In this document: positions 1-9,052 of the stretch, piece by piece
How positions within the stretch are numbered: position 1 is the stretch's first letter
Layout: each line of letters starts with the position of its first letter
Source of the DNA: Yponomeuta sedellus
Taxonomy: Eukaryota; Arthropoda; Insecta; Lepidoptera; Yponomeutidae
DNA length: 64,000 nt
Assembly (NCBI GenBank): GCA_934045075.1
Contig: OW203726.1
Location: 13,800,037 to 13,864,036 of the forward strand
Direction of reading: 5' to 3'
Notes under the pieces: model-generated
What the model was told of the DNA's origin: nothing
Seen by the model: only the letters and a program-made list of their open reading frames with translations
Database searches by the model: none
Program-made: the position numbers and the translations under genes

Positions 1-60
1 TGTCGCAGCCCCGAGTTCGCTGGAAGAAATCTGTCATAGATATTAGCTCGGCTTTGTGGG
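1..60 (+). repeat. LINE 3' tail fragment
   Basis: A short stretch reading CTGGAAGAAATCTG, then a stem-loop-like segment, then TTAGCTCGGCTTTG. The same block recurs at 52505-52570 and 62645-62730 and inverted near 54140 and 56970. It resembles the 3' untranslated end of lepidopteran non-LTR retrotransposons. It is cut by the window edge. Confidence 0.45.
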
Positions 61-240
61 TACCACGGATATAAATTTACATCCGTGGTGGGTACATGTA
101 TTTTCTTTTGTTACTTTTTAAATTACATTCTAAATATTTATATTAGTTATATTTTAACATATTACTCTGCCGTGTGAACTATTCTTTACCTCACCATGTT
201 TGTATCACGTGTTTAACTTTTTTTAACATACATCCTTCTA

Positions 241-809
241 TTACACTATTTTTATTTTTAATGCACTAACCCTAACTGCAAAGTAGGTGGTCGGGGCTTT
301 AAGTAATGCAATTTGGTTAAGTCAGATGTCGCTGCCTGTACGTAATACAGAGAAATATTGTAAAGAGGTTCGAAATTTCACTGATGCCGTGAGTCGCCCA
401 TTGGCTCAATTGGTAGAGCGCTGGTACGGATAGCCAGAGGTTGCGGGTTCGAATCCCGGCATGGGTGAAATTTTTAGCCTCTAAATAGGTTTTTAAATTT
501 GTTCCTTAGCACGGGTTAGTGCATTAAAAATAAAAATAGTGTAATCATGTGGGTACAGTGATATCGTTCCGATGTTAAAAAACCTAACTGCAAAGTAGGT
601 GGTCGGGGCTTTAAGTAATGCAATTTGGTTAAGTCAGATGTCGCTGCCTGTACGTAATACAGAGAAATATTGTAAAGAGGTTCGAAATTTCACTGATGCC
701 GTGAGTCGCCCATTGGCTCAATTGGTAGAGCGCTGGTACGGATAGCCAGAGGTTGCGGGTTCGAATCCCGGCATGGGTGAAATTTTTAGCCTCTAAATAG
801 GTTTTTAAA
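241..809 (-). mobile_element. LR retroposon, tandem dimer of tRNA-like core
   Basis: Two near-identical tRNA-like cores lie in tandem at 395-467 and 707-779. Each is preceded by the same upstream block and followed by the R block. On the minus strand the insertion starts with L (809 leftward) and ends with the R tail at 271-241. The 31-bp tail motif occurs inverted at 241-271 and direct at 514-544. The whole 569-bp unit is bracketed by TACATCCTTCTA at 229-240 and 810-821, a 12-bp target duplication, so the dimer inserted as one piece. Each core folds as a cloverleaf: acceptor CGCCCAT/ATGGGTG, D stem GCTC/GAGC, anticodon stem CTGGT/GCCAG, B box GGTTCGAATCC. The loop has C rather than U at position 33, so a functional tRNA is unlikely. 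Confidence 0.8.
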
Positions 810-821
810 TACATCCTTCTA

Positions 822-1134
822 ATCAAAGATCAAAGGCTGTTTATACGAAGGTGTGAATTATGTAAACTAAAAAAAAACGTGCACAGCGAGTTACTTGTAT
901 CAAACAAGATCTATCATTTGTGATTGTTAGCATTGACGTCTACCTGTTTAGCAGTTATACCGGCGCATTACTATAATTCATTCTACTCAGCCTTACTATA
1001 GATGGTAACAAACAGTTCATAGAAAACGACAAAAACGGAAAGTAATGTCAAATATGTAGTAAGATCGCCGTAGGTTAATTCGAGAAATATTTGAACTTCA
1101 TAAAATTGGCTACACACAGAAAACATAACGTAAC
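822..1134. other. no feature recognised
   Basis: AT-rich single-copy DNA. I see no coding, RNA or repeat signal. Confidence 0.5.
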
Positions 1135-1285
1135 ATAACCTCACGCCTGTATCCCAGACGGGTAGGCAGGGACCAGTGACAGATCACCTTCGCTTCATCA
1201 CGTTCATTAGTCGTTGCTGGCATCCACGCCGGTTCCGAGTGCTCTTTATCTTCCCCTATTTTAATACATCCCCTATTTGGTCGAA
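1135..1285 (-). pseudogene. RTE-like LINE C-terminal relic
   Basis: Minus-strand copy of a family that also occurs at 8835-9052, 32412-32625, 41100-41420, 53130-53370 and 54565-54788. In the best-preserved frame it encodes a peptide with GRPRRTYIDQIGDV and later DEAKGICQDRGRW. That pattern fits the extreme C terminus of a non-LTR retrotransposon polymerase, followed by a short 3' end that runs into TATG repeats. The exact clade is inferred. This copy has several indels. Confidence 0.55.
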
Positions 1286-2183
1286 GTACAGTTTATTTAT
1301 CCTTACTTGTCCATTTTAATAAACAAGATTCTACCCGTAAAGTATGGATTTTAGTCGTAAAGCGCCATATTCCCGTAAATGACGTAATCGGGGAGACTAT
1401 TTTTGATAATACGATATATTTTAGATAGTTGCGAGAAATTAGGTCGTTTTGGCATCAAATATCAATTTTGAGGTTAGAATCTTGTTTACTAAATTGGCCA
1501 AGTAAGAATAAATAGACTGTATGTCCGCCTGGCATGCCCCTTACCTGCTCTATACAGAAAAGACAGAACGAAATGGAATATTTATACAAATAGGTATGTT
1601 TATGCAAATTACGGGAAGCAAAGATAATGATTAGTAATCGCACAGGTTGCTCGTCCTAGGTCAAGAATTCAAGAAATATCACCCTTATTGTTATGTAAAT
1701 TTGTTGTTATTTAAGTTTTTGAGTAACTGAAATAATTGCGACATAAATTGGCTATTCAAGTCAAGGTTTCAGGATCAGTGTACGCCAAGATCTTGAGAAA
1801 TATGTCATAATTTAAAATAAACTACAGTATCGCTCCAATTAGCGTGAAACTTCCCGATCATGTTTCAAAAGCTTGGTCGTTTCAAAATGGCGGCCGTGGA
1901 AAGCAGGTCACTGATGTGGGTTTTGTATGTGGTCCATTGTGGACGATTTCCTAGGAGGCACTGAAGCTAATGATATTAAAGCATTCAACTAGAACTGGTT
2001 TATACCCGCACTGATACAAGATAGTAGAACCGTTCTCATTACCTAATAGAAAATATCTTGGCAATACCTGAACTAAAGGTAAGAAATTACCGGTTGTTAT
2101 TATACTCACAACGCGCTGGTTTGTGCCTAATGTCTTGATATGAATAAAACGTCTAAGTATGTTTTTATAGTATAACATGTACC
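1286..2183. other. no feature recognised
   Basis: AT-rich DNA with scattered stops in all frames. No repeat family or RNA gene identified. Confidence 0.5.
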
Positions 2184-2191
2184 TAGTATGA

Positions 2192-2315
2192 ATTTAAAAA
2201 AATACCTATTTAGAGGCTAAAAATTCCACCAATGCATGGGTGGAATTTTCAGCCTCTAAATAGGTTTTTTAAAATTGTTCTTAGCACGGGTTAGTGCATT
2301 AAAAGGAATATAATG
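2192..2315 (+). mobile_element. LR retroposon, core almost deleted
   Basis: L is followed after only a few bases (around CATGGG) by its inverse complement and then the R tail ending in TTAGTGCATTAAAAGG. TAGTATGA at 2184-2191 and 2316-2323 flanks it as an 8-bp duplication. This copy shows that the tRNA-like core is not needed for the L/R ends to be present as a mobile unit. Confidence 0.75.
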
Positions 2316-2323
2316 TAGTATGA

Positions 2324-3424
2324 GTGTTTAAATGTCGGGAACGGAGTGGCAATTAATCAAACGCACGCACGCACTCGATAAATGAATATAGGAACGCAAG
2401 AAATAGGCTAAATACATAAACTAGTTTGATTTAGAAAGAAAGATTACCCTTCACCTCTACTTTCAAGAAATGTTTGTTTACTTTTTGTATCAAAAATATC
2501 GCATAAACATATAAGGTGAAGACACGGATGTCAAATTTTGACATCTGTGGGTGAAGAGTGTTAGAATTGTGAAAACATTCAGTAGCTTCGTATTAATCTG
2601 TGGCTTCGTACGTACAACGTTTCATTAAATGCTAAACCTGAAAATATTTTCTTCGGTATCGATAATAAAACCAGTTTTTAATAAGTAAAAGTTTAAACAA
2701 GATTTTCTGGTATTCTTCGAACTTTAAAGAATAATTTAGAAAAACAATTTACTCTTTCCGAAAACAATTAGTGATGTCCTCCCAGCATATTAAAAGTTTC
2801 ATAACATGTCGTTTGTAAATTAAAACTAAAGTATGTTTGTGTAGAAATCGCCTCATGCGGATCCCTCTCCTAAAAATCACTATAACACATCTGACTGAGA
2901 GATTCATCTGACCCTTTTTCCAAAAATAATCTGTAAAAACATGACTGTAACTCCCGCGGATTAATAAAATGCAATTACAATTTAAGTCCTACTTTTGTAC
3001 GTTATATTTTGTGCAATAAGGAATGGATAAATAAATATGACTTTTTTCCATTAGTTTATTAGTGGCTCACTGAACCCATGAATACAAAAGATTCGTTCGG
3101 AAATGGCAACAAATTGTCCAAACCCTCTGACAAACGTCTAAAAACAAAAATCAAACTTATTTTAGTAGGTAAATGCGAGATCTGATGGCTGTACCCTTTC
3201 TACCCGGACGAACGGTTCCAAGTCCCAAGATGTCTTGATATCGAGACGGCGGTCTTGATTTTACTCATTCTATTTATGTATGAATGGGTTTGAATCCCGA
3301 ATTTGAATCCATGTACCAATGACGTCGTTCTTCAAGTTACGTAAAATAGTGAAATTGTAGTAGATTGCTACGCTTCATGACAGTAAGGCTTAGTTACTGT
3401 AAACAAAAACATTATGAGGAAACG
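2324..3424. other. no feature recognised
   Basis: AT-rich single-copy DNA. A small palindrome near 2526-2548 (GATGTCAAATTTTGACATC) is the only structure noticed. Confidence 0.5.
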
Positions 3425-3560
3425 TGAGTTTCTGAGGTGTCTGAATATCTTAGCGCATGAATTGCAATCCGCGGTGGGTACGCGTGGTAAATAAGCCAAT
3501 TCTCTCTCTAAGAGAAAGCCTGTGGCCTAAGTAGGACGTACATACTCGAAGGCTACATAA
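3425..3560 (+). repeat. lepidopteran retroposon with GGTGGGTACGCGTGGTAA core
   Basis: Member of a dispersed family also at 10625-10765 and 54405-54560 (same strand) and at 9745-9895, 25040-25095 and 33000-33115 (opposite strand). Shared landmarks are GAGTTTCTGAGGTGT, ACGCGTGGTA and a CTCTCTCT...GAGAAAG imperfect stem. No protein coding was seen. Probably a SINE or LINE-tail derivative. Confidence 0.55.
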
Positions 3561-3760
3561 GAATGAAAAAATAGTATGTATGTAATGTACTCCTCCCATC
3601 AAGATTGCTCTTGAGTGCATATTTCAAGATACTATTCGAAGAAAACCAGCGTATTCAAGACCGACCTCTTGGAAACGCTGTTGTTATAACAGACATTACA
3701 GGACGTATAAGACGTTCAGGACATACAGAATTAAAAGATGTACAATTCCTGAAACACTCT

Positions 3761-4290
3761 GATTAGAATTGGTGTTTTACAAAAACTTTTATTGTATGAT
3801 TTTTTAGAAATATCATAACATAACATTTACATACATGCACATTCATTGCTTCTAGCCCCACACTAGGATACCCGGTATCGTGGGTACCAGAAACAGCGAC
3901 ATCATAAACATGTAAACATCCAAGACCTGGTGTTTTTTTTTCTCAGCCGGGATCGAACCCGGGACCTCTCGCTTGGTAGGCAGATGCACTACCGCTGCGC
4001 CACAGAGGCCGTCATGAGCATCTACATAAGTGAACTCAATTCGTGCTTTACAACCACCGCCAAATCATTGTCATACATAAAAAAGGTCCATTAACCTGTT
4101 AACAATACGGACATACAGACTTATCTCTAAAATGCACGATTAGAATTGGTGTTCCACAAGTACTTTTATTGTATAAGTTATTTTTTTTTTAGAAATATCA
4201 TAAGTGCTTACATAATTGGATTTAATTCGCGCTTAAAAAATCGTCGCCACCAGGAAAGCATTGACCTACATATAAAAAAGGTCCATATAT
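3761..4290. repeat. local direct duplication, one copy interrupted by a SINE
   Basis: The block GATTAGAATTGGTGTT...TTTTATTGTAT...AGAAATATCATAA occurs at about 3761-3820 and again at 4138-4202. Each is followed by related sequence ending AAAAAAGGTCCAT (to 4092 and 4287). The first copy carries the SINE at 3830-4012 between its halves and the second does not. The second copy therefore approximates the empty site. Confidence 0.55.
3830..4012 (-). mobile_element. tRNA-derived SINE, 'accagaaacaacgacatc' family
   Basis: On the minus strand it has an A-box-like GTGGCGCAGCGGTAG and a B box GGGTTCGATCCCGGC, then a T/A-rich linker and a conserved body (TTACATGTTTGTGATGTC, TCTGGTTCCCACGA, GGCCAGAAGCAATG). 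Other copies are at 11105-11270, 55855-56035, 59855-60045 and 61155-61350. The head looks like a glycine-type tRNA, but that assignment is tentative. Confidence 0.75.
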
Positions 4291-4939
4291 ATTGTTTTAA
4301 GGGACTCCATAGAAAACCCATGACGTTTTTTACGTTTTTGCATAAAGTGTCTTTCTGTTCTCTCAATCATATAAATAGTACATAACATTATACACATAAA
4401 ACAACAACAAAAGTACAATTATGGTACTTTCAAGAAAATAATATTTCTTGATGGATCAATGTCGAAGGACCTTGGATCAGAGATCAGACAAGATAGCATT
4501 AATCGCAACAACGGCAGCTTTTAGCGTTAATGCTAAACTAAAATCTATAATTTAATCTTCAGCAGTCCTTAGCGTATCCCCAGTTATGATTTAAGATCTT
4601 ACTTCCTCTCATTTTGCTACGCGATTTCGGTCAAAAGCATTGTGAAGGTTTAGCAACAACTTTTTTTAATCAGTGGACATTTACCTACTTTATTATCTAT
4701 GCGAGTACTTTGTTTATATTACGAAAAAGAAATCTACACGAAAAATAAACAGAATCATAATTAAGAATACCCAAATGTAACAATGATCTAATAATATCTT
4801 TGTTAGATCTAAACATCCCACCGCAGTGAAGGACGTCATCGTGAGGAAAACCGAGTCCTTGAGATGTAAATACATAAATTGACAATCCTGCGTCGTGAAT
4901 AAAACTGTGAGAAATTACTGTTTTCTACGGTGGGGCATA
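4291..4939. other. no feature recognised
   Basis: AT-rich DNA. No named repeat. Confidence 0.45.
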
Positions 4940-4942
4940 TTA

Positions 4943-5859
4943 GGGTCACCGCACACGGGCCACCGGCCACAACCACAAAACGCCGCCACTGGCATATTTT
5001 CTGTAATTTTCATACATTTTATATGGACTCGCCGCACACGGTTGGCGCCGGTGGCGGCCACACGCTACAAATCGTCGCAGCTTGCTTCTTGTGGCTCGCA
5101 CCGGCCACTAAACGTCGACACAAAAAGCCGCCACACGCCACTCGCGCGATTCCGCGCCCCCCTCTCCTTTGCCTCAGTTAACCTGTGCTGTAAAGTCGAC
5201 GGTAACGCACGGTACGGTAGTATTGGTTCATATAGGTAGATAAATATGGATATATATTTATTTATATCAGGGATACAATCCCGGCCTGAGATTTGGGATT
5301 CAAAAAGTGATAGTTGTAGTAATAGAGGAGAAAAAGTGAAGGCCTGGGAAGAAATCTGCGAATTGTTTATTGAAATTGTTGTGAAACTTACCTTAATGTA
5401 ATAGCTAGTCTTTCCGCAGGTGCGAATCGCACCTGCGATGCTTTTCCGCATGTTGGTGTCGTGGTGCTTTAATCCAGCATATAATAAAGCATGTAGTTCC
5501 CAAAACGTACCTATACTTAAACGAAAATGTTTGAAAAACTTTTTAGAATGGTTTAGAAGATTATCGAAATGTTCGTTGCATTTGTGTACATTCGTTAAAA
5601 CTGGATGTATCCAATAACTACAGTGTCGTCTTCTACGACGACGTCTTTTTATCAAAAGTAGCGCAATTAAACCTTCTTCGTCAGAGTCCATTATGATACT
5701 GCACGCCACGCAAGGGTTAAAAAAAGTAGCAGCCACCGACCGCAAGTGTCGACCACCGGCCACAAGTGGCTGTCGCGCGCTTCAGCTACCTTTGCAGCCG
5801 CTTCTAGCTTCTCGTGGCGGCGTTTGTGGCTGTCGCGTGTGGCCCGTGTGCGGCGACAC
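4943..5859 (-). mobile_element. PIF/Harbinger-type transposon, internally deleted
   Basis: The termini are inverted repeats: GGGTCACCGCACACGGGCC on the left and the complement of GTGTCGCCGCACACGGGCC on the right, with similarity extending to about 45 bp. A 3-bp TTA lies at 4940-4942 and 5860-5862, the TWA target duplication typical of PIF/Harbinger. GC-rich subterminal repeats of CGCCGCACACG and GTGGCTGTCGCG type fill both ends. At 917 bp it is shorter than autonomous elements, and only the transposase N terminus remains (5065-5691). Confidence 0.85.
5065..5691 (-). pseudogene. Harbinger transposase (HARBI1-like) N-terminal fragment
   Basis: The start is taken at the ATG at 5691 (MDSDEEG). 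A run of arginines (about residues 15-22) is followed by WIHPVL, then a region with FFKHFRLSIGTFWEL and DTNMRKSI. This matches the N-terminal arrangement of HARBI1-like nucleases (R-rich, W-hP, Y/FFRMS-FDEL, DTN-RxxI). The DDE catalytic domain that should follow is absent. Instead there is a splice-donor-like AAG/GTAAGT around 5388-5397 on the minus strand, then unrelated sequence to the stop. The whole fragment lies between the element's inverted ends. Unlikely to encode an active enzyme. Confidence 0.75.
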
Positions 5860-6107
5860 TTAGTCTGCATTGTTATACATACATAAGAGGTGTGTCAGGA
5901 TCGTGGCAAGTGGCAACCCATGATCTGTGCCTACCTGGAACTCTGAACAGACGAGATTTTATTTAAGCCTCAGTGGTTAAACACTCATGTATAAATCTGT
6001 CAACGCGGCGTATGTCTCTACTCTACTAAACTTAGTCGGACTCTTCCGGTTAAAATACAAATAAGTAAGGGTATATGGATTAATCCAGAATAAGGTAGAT
6101 AGATGAA

Positions 6108-6540
6108 AAACACATAATATAACAACAAAAAATTACAAAAGTATTACAAAGCAAAATTTTGCACCAATGACAAAAACAACTAAAAAAACATCACTGACGC
6201 AAACAATTGTACAAGGGAACAAATAAGAAAAATAAAAATAAGAAACAAGGAAAGAAAAGGAATAAGATTGTTTTTGAAGGTATATTATTTTTGATCCGGA
6301 CATGACAAGGTTGGTACATAGGTAAAACACACACACACAATATAACAATAAAAAAATGTCACAAGTATAAGAAAGCTGAATTTTACACCAATGAGACAAA
6401 CAACAACAAAAGTAAGCATAGGCTCTTCAACGTAGAGTACAAGGGAAACAATTAAGAAATAAGACTAAGAAACGGAAATAAAAGTAATAAGATTTTGAAG
6501 GCTATTTTGTAATAAGATTTTGAAAAGTAATAAGATTATA
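6108..6540. repeat. imperfect tandem duplication, ~220-bp units
   Basis: Two diverged units (about 6108-6290 and 6330-6512) share AATATAACAA, TTTTACACCAATGA, TACAAGGGAA and a terminal GTAATAAGATTTTGAAGG. A partial third unit straddles the LR insertion, resuming at 7201-7240. This array is the target into which the lipase-carrying element inserted. Confidence 0.6.
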
Positions 6541-6603
6541 TTATTTTTAATGCACTAACCCGTGCTAAGGACAATTTTTAAAAAACCTATTTAGAGGCTA
6601 AAA

Positions 6604-6930
6604 ATTTCATTTGCCACTCACAACTCCAAATCGATATCTTCCGCCGTTTTCGTCAAGTACTCATTGACACCGTATAGAGCTTCCTTGCCTAAGTAATAAG
6701 GCGCGATTTCATTGGTAGGTAAATAATAGATGCCTTGTCGTGTGAAATTAGTCTTTGGACCTAGAAGGTTAGTGACTAGATTTCCGTCGTAGCAGTCGCC
6801 GCGTCTCGCGTGTGCAATGGAATCGCATCGCACGGCGAGAAATTTGTCGGGATTTCGGTTGGCGTAGGTCCAGTAGAAGGCGGCGCGCACGTGGCTGCAT
6901 AGCAGGAAACACGGCAGGATGAAGTTACCA
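6604..6930 (-). pseudogene. lipase-family 3' fragment (left arm plus loop)
   Basis: The minus frame contains CSHVRAAFYW, then NPDKFLAVRCDS, GIYYLPTNEIAPYYLG and ends AEDIDLEL before TGA. This corresponds to the part of insect pancreatic-lipase-like (PF00151-type) proteins from the catalytic histidine (in CSH) to the C terminus: CSHxRA, F-AxxC, GxYYLxT and P-xxG are family landmarks. About 95 codons remain of a protein usually over 300 residues. The nucleophile serine and aspartate regions are missing. There is no frameshift within the fragment. The source gene is not in the window. Confidence 0.7.
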
Positions 6931-7161
6931 GCCGTGCGATGCGATTCCATTGCACACGCGAGACGCGGCGACTGCTACGACGGAAATCTAGTCACTAACC
7001 TTCTAGGTCCAAAGACTAATTTCACACGACAAGGCATCTATTATTTACCTACCAATGAAATCGCGCCTTATTACTTAGGCAAGGAAGCTCTAACGCAAAG
7101 GAGATACGGTGTCAATGAGTACTTGACGAAAACGGCGGAAGATATCGATTTGGAGTTGTGA
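6931..7161 (+). pseudogene. lipase-family 3' fragment (right arm)
   Basis: Inverted copy of the C-terminal part of the left arm, from AVRCDSIAHARRG to DLEL and the same TGA. It begins after the catalytic histidine. It differs from the left arm mainly by an in-frame 12-nt insertion (adds four residues, TQRR, after GKEAL). Otherwise the arms appear nearly identical. Confidence 0.7.
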
Positions 7162-7439
7162 GTGGCAAATGAAATTTTTAGCCTCTAAATAGGTTTTTAA
7201 AAAAGTAATAAGATTTTGAAGGTATACTATTTTGAGCCTGACCTAAATACTATTCGACTGGAAGTGTGTGTAGACCGTGCTAATTTTATTGAGCTCGGTT
7301 ATTGTGATTGATTTCAGCATTATTATTATTAAACTACTATTTTCCAGACCAATAGTTGAATATTTGGCGACAATTAACAATGTTGAACAGTAAGGAGTTA
7401 AAGATTGTTTAGAAGTGCCAACTTAGATTGAGTGCAAGA

Positions 7440-7610
7440 AAGGGAATACCTTAGGCCAGTTTCTGAATTGAGAATGTCGCTAAGTACATACTTAGCTGTA
7501 GTGCTGTCTCTTCGAATTTCTCAACAAAGAGCGTGACAGAACGTTACTTTAGTAGTTTCTTAGTGAAATTTTCAATTCAGATACCCGACCCTTGAGTAAT
7601 ATTAAACTCG
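7440..7610. mobile_element. MITE with TTCTGAATTGAGAAT inverted ends
   Basis: The left end GGCCAGTTTCTGAATTGAGAA and the right end complement (GGGTCGGGTATCTGAATTG) are inverted. The middle carries AGCGTGACAGAACG. Relatives: 50821-50967 (most complete), 57945-58046 (truncated) and a degraded piece around 8510-8575. Confidence 0.55.
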
Positions 7611-7671
7611 ACATCGAAACCCATGTTATTTTATATTACGACGTAAAGCTCGTATACGTTTAAAAAAATGT

Positions 7672-8280
7672 TATATTCTATTTAATGTACTAACCCGTGC
7701 TAAGGACAATTTTAAAAACCTATTTAGAGGCTAAAAATCCTATGTAAGTAGTTATGATATTTCTATAAATATTACGAGTATACTTACCCAATAAAAGTAG
7801 TTGTGAAACATGTATTACGTACAGGCAGCAATCAAGAGAGTATTGTAAGGAGGTTCAAAATTTCACTGATGCCCATTCGCCATTAGCTCAGTTGAGAGAG
7901 CGCTGGCACGGTTAGCCAGAGGTCGCGGGTTCGAGTCACCGGCATGGGTGGAATTTTTAGCCTCTAAATAGGTTTTTAAGATTGTCCTTAGCGCGGTTAA
8001 GTGCTTTAAAAGAATATAATCATGTGGGTACAGCGATATCATTCCGATGTAAAACCTAAGTGTAAAGTAGGTGCTCGAGGCTGCAAGTGATGCAAATTAC
8101 TTCAGCCAGTTGTTGCTGCTGGTACGTAATACAGAGAGTATTGTAAAGAGGTTCGAAATTTCACTGATGCCGGTGAGTCGCCCATTAGCTCAGTTAGGAG
8201 AGCGCTGGCACGGTTAGCCAGAGTTCGCGGGTTCGAATCCCGGCATGGGTGGCATTTTAGCCGCTAAATAGGTTTTTAAA
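7672..8280 (-). mobile_element. LR retroposon, composite with two tRNA-like cores
   Basis: On the minus strand L begins near 8280. tRNA-like cores lie at 8179-8251 and, more damaged, about 7877-7950, separated by an R tail and upstream block in tandem. A further R lies at 7735-7675. Both cores have anticodon-loop ACGGTTA (anticodon position GGT) rather than the ACGGATA of the 241-809 copy. It belongs to the subfamily with a GAATATAATC tail. A flanking duplication is not clear. Confidence 0.7.
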
Positions 8281-8834
8281 TATATTGTTTTTCCAAGATG
8301 AAAATTTTGTGGTGTGTAATGATTACAACGACTTGGACGATCAAAACACATTCTCTTTTTCTAATTCTAAAAGCACACAAGTTTACTGTCGGCAAAAACT
8401 TTATACAGGAGGAAAATACGATTGAAATTGTTTGCGACACGGGCTTAGTAGAAATCAAAGTCAAAGTACGTTAGTGAAACATAATTCAATATTCCCAGGC
8501 TCGTATTAAATGGAATATTGTGGCTTTCTCCGAATTGAGAGAGAGTCACTAAGTCGCTAAATATTACTTACCCTATCTACAACAGGGATCTTGTTTTCAA
8601 TTTCGTATTTAAGCTCTATAGCTATGTATTCCTCTGCATTTTAAAGGAAAAACGGAAGCGAATTTATTGACCGTTGGTCCATCTGTCTGTTTGAGACAAA
8701 CATACCTACTCGTACATCAGACAGAGATACAATTTACAGATTTATTATATCTACAAATCACTTCGATGTGCATTACCTAGTCGATAATTACAATTTGTCA
8801 GGGTGAGGCGTGGGTTAATAATACATTACATACA
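8281..8834. other. no gene; degraded MITE piece only
   Basis: Holds the GAATTGAGAGAGAGTCACTAAG fragment of the 7440-type MITE around 8510-8575. Otherwise single-copy AT-rich DNA. Confidence 0.45.
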
Positions 8835-9052
8835 TTACATAACCTCACGCGTGTATCCCAGAGGGGTAGGCAGAGGACTGGGACCAAGGACTGCCACCTG
8901 CCACGATCCTGACAGATCCCCTTCGCTTCATCAACGTTCATAAGTCGTTGCATCCACGCACGCCGGTTCCGGGTACTTTTTATCTTCCCTTTTGCTAACA
9001 CATCCCCTATTTGGTCGATGTATGTTCGCCTGGGACGTCCCTTACTAGCCAA
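8835..9052 (-). pseudogene. RTE-like LINE C-terminal relic
   Basis: One of the longest open copies of the family: the minus frame reads GRPRRTYIDQIGDVLAKGKI, then RNRRAWMQRLMNVDEAKG and ends shortly after DRGRW. It is flanked on the left by the short ACATTACATA tail. It is 5'-truncated, as is usual for LINEs. No RT motifs remain. Confidence 0.6.

Larger units (their letters stand above)
6538..7200 (-). mobile_element. LR retroposon carrying an inverted lipase gene fragment
   Basis: Reading the minus strand, the element starts with L at 7200, runs through a lipase 3' end in antisense, a 94-bp loop, the same lipase end in sense, and then R, ending with the TTAGTGCATTAAAAAT tail at about 6540. 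Arms are 6604-6836 and 6931-7173. No tRNA-like core is present: lipase sequence sits exactly where the core sits in other copies. AAAAGTAATAAGATT at 6523-6537 and 7201-7215 is a perfect 15-bp flanking duplication, although it falls in a locally repetitive target. The lipase stop codon is followed within about 10 bp by R, so R is fused to the gene's 3' end. Confidence 0.8.

Noticed and set aside
395..467. Functional tRNA gene (and the similar cores at 707-779, 30626-30698, 36903-36975, 37260-37332 and others)
   Set aside because: Cloverleaf is good but U33 is replaced by C, copies are many and embedded in a retroposon with target duplications, so these are tRNA-like retroposon cores.
5420..5617. 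Plus-strand frame inside the Harbinger element
   Set aside because: Antisense shadow of the transposase fragment.
6919..7161. Short functional lipase gene
   Set aside because: Only the C-terminal part, without the catalytic serine region, in a palindrome inside a retroposon.
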